Source of the DNA: CBDDDW01 sp965226805 | GTDB taxonomy: Bacteria > Chloroflexota > Dehalococcoidia > Lucifugimonadales > JAGWBF01 | Length of the DNA: 64,000 bases | Assembly: GCA_965226805.1 (NCBI GenBank) | Contig: CBDDDW010000025.1 | Coordinates: forward strand, 1-64,000 | Direction of reading: 5' to 3' | Shown: piece by piece, positions 60,949 to 64,000 of the stretch | Layout: each line of letters starts with the position of its first letter | Numbering within the stretch: the first letter of the stretch is position 1 | The notes under the pieces: model-generated | Told to the model about the DNA's origin: nothing | Databases searched by the model: none | What the model saw: only the letters and a program-made list of their open reading frames with translations | Translations under genes and position numbers: made by a program

Positions 60949-61127
60949 CTAGTAGGCTGATGAAGTAGGGGAGTGGAGAGGGCGAAGCCCCTTGCCGGTC
61001 CGCCTCAGGTGGATGAGGGTGTCCATCAGGCGCAATTCCTTCCCCCTTCCTGGCCAGGCATGTCCTGAGTCTATCGAAGGGAAGAGGGTCAGGGGGATGG
61101 TCGGAAGGGTTTTCAGCACCCTGCTAG
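60949..61127 (+). repeat. MITE-like repeat, copy C (179 bp)
   Basis: The third member: CTAG-TAGGCTGATGAAG at the left and TTTTCAGCACCCTG-CTAG at the right, with the internal block TTCCCCCTTCCTGGCCAG shared with copies A and B. Slightly shorter and more diverged in the middle. It lies ~80 nt after the MerB-like stop and 39 nt before the SDR gene. The 296-bp gap holds no other recognisable feature. Confidence 0.8.
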
Positions 61128-61165
61128 GAAGCGTTCGAAACCGATGTTTGGAAGGAAGGCGTTGA

Positions 61166-61909
61166 ATGGGAAGACTGGACGGAAAGGTGGCTATCATTAG
61201 CGGCGGCGCCCAAGGGCAGGGAGAGGCGGAGGCCAAGCTATGTGCAAGAGAGGGCGCTAGAATCGTTTTGGGTGACATCCTGGATGAGCAAGGGGGACAG
61301 GTAGAGGCGGAGATCAGGGAGCACGGAGGCGATGCTACATATATCCACCTGGATGTGACCAATGAACGGGACTGGGAACGGGCAGTGCATCTGGCCGAGA
61401 GCAAATACGGCAAGCTGGATGTGCTTGTTAACAACGCCGGGATTGCTCGCCGCTACTCGATTGAGGACACCAGCGAGGAGATGTGGGACGAGGTCATGGC
61501 GGTGAACCTCAAGGGGGTTTACTTCGGGATCAAATACGCAGTTCCCTCCATGCGCCGGGCGGGAGGAGGATCGATAGTGAACATCTCCTCCATTGCGGCC
61601 CTGGTGGCCAGGCGCTATCCCGCCTATACCGCGTCCAAGGGGGCGATACGGTCACTCACAAAGATGGTGGCGGTACGGTATGCCGAATACGGGATACGTT
61701 GCAACGCCGTCTATCCCGGCCCCATTGACACCCCGATGTTGAGAATAGGTGAGGACAAGGCCAAGGAGAGTTGGCTTACCGAGGTTCCCTTGGGACGGAT
61801 CGGCTCCAGCGAGGACATAGCTTACGGTGTGCTGTACCTGGCATCTGATGAATCTTCCTTTGTTACCGGAACCGATCTTGTTATCGACGGTGGTATCACT
61901 GCGCGGTAG
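61166..61909 (+). CDS. Short-chain dehydrogenase/reductase
   Basis: A 247-residue classical SDR. The cofactor loop is SGGAQGQGEAEA (~12-23, TGxxxGxG variant), NNAG at ~87-90, the catalytic Ser in IVNISSIAAL, and YTASK (~153-157). PGPIDTPML and SDESSFVTGTDLVIDGGITAR complete the fold. GDI after the second strand (Asp ~38) favours NAD over NADP. The substrate is an unknown alcohol or ketone. The RBS is GAAGGAAGG upstream of ATG 61166. It follows the MITE copy, which may separate it from the OYE/MerB-like pair. Confidence 0.93.
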   Translation: MGRLDGKVAIISGGAQGQGEAEAKLCAREGARIVLGDILDEQGGQVEAEIREHGGDATYIHLDVTNERDWERAVHLAESKYGKLDVLVNNAGIARRYSIEDTSEEMWDEVMAVNLKGVYFGIKYAVPSMRRAGGGSIVNISSIAALVARRYPAYTASKGAIRSLTKMVAVRYAEYGIRCNAVYPGPIDTPMLRIGEDKAKESWLTEVPLGRIGSSEDIAYGVLYLASDESSFVTGTDLVIDGGITAR

Positions 61910-62130
61910 TGCCAGAGCGTGTTGACAGTAAATATAACGACGTGTAGGCTACCGCGACGACTGGTCCCAGCGCACCGCACCGCCCAGACCCGGGAGTCCC
62001 CGATTGAAGGCGGATGTCGCGCGGACCTGAGTGGCCAGAGCGTGTCCGTTGGGACCGAGTCCTTAGCAATAATGCGAGCGGCTACCGCTGGTCATCTATC
62101 CAGGGATGGGTACGCGGACGAACAGAGATA

Positions 62131-62382
62131 CTACGTGCCTTCCTTCACTTCTACGATCTCATCCGCGACGAGACCATGTGCCTCACGGTGGACAGCAACA
62201 GCTGCTTCTTTATTAGGAGCCTCACAGAGACAGTATACGGTACCCTCTCCTTCATTAAACCAGTACTTCAGGTAGCTCACTCCGTGCTTCTCCTGAACCT
62301 CCAGGTCCCTCTGGTGAGCGCCCGCGACGGCGTCGGCAGTCAGCCCTGGTACGGCCTTGTGGGTATCCATGTAAAGCGCCAC
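62131..62382 (-). CDS. DUF4242 (nickel-binding-like) small protein
   Basis: The start is the GTG at 62382, preceded by GGAGGTAAC; longer frames to 62463 add no conserved sequence. The 83-residue protein begins MALYMDTHKAVPGLTADAV and contains VSYLKYWFNEGEGTVYCLCEAPNKEAAVAVHREAHGL (region ~35-71), the DUF4242/SCO4226 pattern of a ferredoxin-like fold with MDxH and HxExHG metal-ligand candidates. Function unclear. It is convergent with the SDR gene across 221 bp in which nothing else was seen. Confidence 0.82.
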   Translation of the reverse strand: MALYMDTHKAVPGLTADAVAGAHQRDLEVQEKHGVSYLKYWFNEGEGTVYCLCEAPNKEAAVAVHREAHGLVADEIVEVKEGT

Positions 62383-62602
62383 GTTACCTCCAATCCAATG
62401 GTCTATTCCTCTAAAGATGGAGACAACATATATCCATCTATGTGTCGTGTCAAGCCTGGGCAATTTGTATTGGGGATACCGGGCAGAGCCGTTTCAGCAC
62501 GGTAAGAGCGAGGGCCGGACGTTCCTCCGCGATCGCTTTGTCCTTGCCTAAGCCCGAATCCACCGAAGGACGGCCTTGGGGACAGTCCTTGAAGAAGCCA
62601 TC

Positions 62603-62668
62603 GGGTGCTCCTCTGAATCTGGGATAATGGTTTTGGAACAGAAACCAGCCCGGAAACAAGGAGCACCC
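62603..62668 (+). repeat. Inverted repeat bracketing the transposase leader
   Basis: GGGTGCTCC (62603-62611) and GGAGCACCC (62660-62668) are perfect 9-bp complements 48 nt apart. The right arm contains the transposase ribosome site (AAGGAGC). Folding would mask initiation, a plausible brake on transposase synthesis, or the arm may be near the left end of the element. The exact left IS end was not found. Confidence 0.5.
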
Positions 62669-62673
62669 AATAG

Positions 62674-63999
62674 ATGCTGCCACAGAACAAACCCGACCGT
62701 ATCCGCATCCTCTTTGACGACCATCGCCTGGTGGCCAATGCCGGCCTGCTCCTGCCGGCCACCCTAGCCCGGCACCTGGGCCTGCGGGAACTCGTCGACC
62801 ATCACCTTGACCTCGGCGGAGCGCCGGGACGGGCGAACACTGGGGACAAGATGCTGACGCTGGTCGCTTCCGCGCTGGCAGGCGGCGACTGCATCGACGA
62901 CGCCGATGCGCTGCGCGCTGGTGGGACGGTCGGTGTTCTAGGCTGCGTGGTCAAGGCGCCATCCACCCTGGGGACCTTCCTGCGCAGCTTCCGGTGGGGG
63001 CATGTCCGTCAACTCGACCGCGTGAGCCGCCAGTTGTTGGCCCGGGCCTGGGCCGCTGGGGCCGGACCCGGCGACTCGCCCCTGACCATCGACCTGGACT
63101 CGACCATCTGCGAGACCTATGGACTGGCCAAGGAGGGAGCGCGCCACCACGGCTATACCGGCGCCCGCGGCTATCACCCGCTGCTGGCCATTGCCGCCGG
63201 CACCGGCGAGGTGCTGATGTCCCGGCTGCGCGAGGGCCGGGCCAACACCGCCCGTGGCGCCGCCCACTTCCTGCGTGAGACGGTGGGGCGGGTGCGCTAC
63301 GGCGGGGCCAGGGGACAACTCACGGTGCGGGCCGACAGCGGCTTCTACGCCCACACTGTCGTTGCCGCCTGCCGGGAAATGGATGTCCGCTTCTCTATCA
63401 CCATCCGCCAGCGCGCCAGCCTGCGGGACCTGATCGAGGCGATACCAGAGGAGGACTGGACTCCCATTCCCTACTGGATGGACGGCGCCGCCGATGTCGC
63501 CGAGACGACTTACACCCCGTTCCAGACCAAGCCGGACGCCGCGCCGGTGCGGCTCATTGTCCGGCGGGTGAAGCCGACGCCCGGTTCCCAGCTCGCCCTC
63601 TTCGCCAGATACAGCTATCACGCCTTCATCACCGACCGCGATGGGGAGACGCTGGAACTGGAGGCCGATCATCGCCGCCACGCCGAGGTCGAGAACGCCA
63701 TACGCGACCTCAAGTACGGCGTCGGGCTGAACCACATGCCGTCGGGGCGCTTCGCCGCCAACGGCGCCTGGCTGGCGGTCCAGGTGATGGCGCATAACCT
63801 GGCCCGCTGGACAGCCCGCATCGGCCTGGGTCAGCAGATCGTGACCACCAAGACCCTCAGGCGGCGGGTCTTCGCTCTGGTGGGACGGATCACCCGCTCG
63901 GCGCGCCGCCTCACTTTGCATCTCCCCCGGCGCTGGCCTTGGGAAACCCAGTTCAGTCGCGCCTTGGCCCGGCTGCAAGCCATTCCATTCCCGGCCTGA
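62674..63999 (+). CDS. IS1380-family transposase
   Basis: A complete 441-residue DDE transposase of the IS1380 group: GGDCIDDADALRAGGT, TIDLDSTICETYGLAKEGA (first Asp), LTVRADSGFYAHTVVAACRE (second Asp), and HRRHAEVENAIRDLKYGVGLNHMPSG (catalytic Glu region). The stop TGA is at 63997-63999, one base from the window end, so the right end of the element is outside. Intact and thus possibly active. Confidence 0.93.
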   Translation: MLPQNKPDRIRILFDDHRLVANAGLLLPATLARHLGLRELVDHHLDLGGAPGRANTGDKMLTLVASALAGGDCIDDADALRAGGTVGVLGCVVKAPSTLGTFLRSFRWGHVRQLDRVSRQLLARAWAAGAGPGDSPLTIDLDSTICETYGLAKEGARHHGYTGARGYHPLLAIAAGTGEVLMSRLREGRANTARGAAHFLRETVGRVRYGGARGQLTVRADSGFYAHTVVAACREMDVRFSITIRQRASLRDLIEAIPEEDWTPIPYWMDGAADVAETTYTPFQTKPDAAPVRLIVRRVKPTPGSQLALFARYSYHAFITDRDGETLELEADHRRHAEVENAIRDLKYGVGLNHMPSGRFAANGAWLAVQVMAHNLARWTARIGLGQQIVTTKTLRRRVFALVGRITRSARRLTLHLPRRWPWETQFSRALARLQAIPFPA

Positions 64000-64000
64000 C

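Noticed and set aside
62450..62683. 77-residue leftward frame before the IS1380-type transposase
   Set aside because: No similarity and it overlaps the transposase leader hairpin; the gap appears non-coding.

Overview
The window reads as a chromosomal segment of a free-living, GC-rich bacterium. Gene content points to Chloroflexota (Dehalococcoidia/SAR202-like): S-adenosylmethionine decarboxylase next to an arginase-family enzyme, paired DUF2339/DUF3999 genes, TPTP-rich lipoproteins, several oxidoreductases, M20 amidohydrolases and a lutABC-type operon. That taxonomic call is inference from gene families; no rRNA or tRNA gene was recognised. UGA, UAG and UAA are all used as ordinary stops.

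Layout. 1-10 kb: end of a fused FAD/Fe-S oxidase, a J-domain protein, a two-subunit TPP decarboxylase, a heterodimeric ABC exporter and a DUF5666-type lipoprotein. 10-18 kb: a rightward cluster (acetyltransferase, coaE, MoxR-type ATPase, CoA-type Nudix, giant VWA protein) facing cinA. 18-22 kb: leftward ABC-2/GldG-like operon. 22-28 kb: speD, speB-like, site-2 protease, cysteine desulfurase, lipoprotein, polyprenol/phytol-kinase-like gene. 28-33 kb: an IS3 element sitting inside a MITE-like repeat, two tandem M20 amidohydrolases, glycerate kinase. 33-39 kb: DUF3999/DUF2339 membrane proteins, a zinc-ribbon protein, a dockerin remnant. 38.5-42.6 kb: lutA-lutB-(MITE)-lutC followed by an MNT/HEPN pair. 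42.8-51.5 kb: a giant secreted subtilase broken by an IS5-type element and two frameshifts. 51.5-58 kb: DUF488, FAD oxidoreductase, membrane protein, DinB, and two frameshifted genes (NHL propeller, DUF1800). 58-64 kb: old-yellow-enzyme-type reductase, a MerB-like gene with two in-frame UGA codons, a third MITE, an SDR, a DUF4242 protein and an IS1380-type transposase.

The most striking observation is the MerB-like gene at 60225-60869. One reading frame of family length is interrupted by exactly two UGA codons, each falling where alkylmercury lyases carry a catalytic cysteine, and each followed at 17-19 nt by a hairpin whose apical loop begins with G. This is the layout expected of a bacterial selenoprotein with two selenocysteines. 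Other notable points are a three-copy 180-205 bp MITE family with CTAG ends, two copies of which share the stop codon of a neighbouring gene; an IS5-like insertion whose excision would exactly restore the protease frame; and a cluster of frameshifts mostly at short homopolymers, which may be sequencing errors rather than gene decay.
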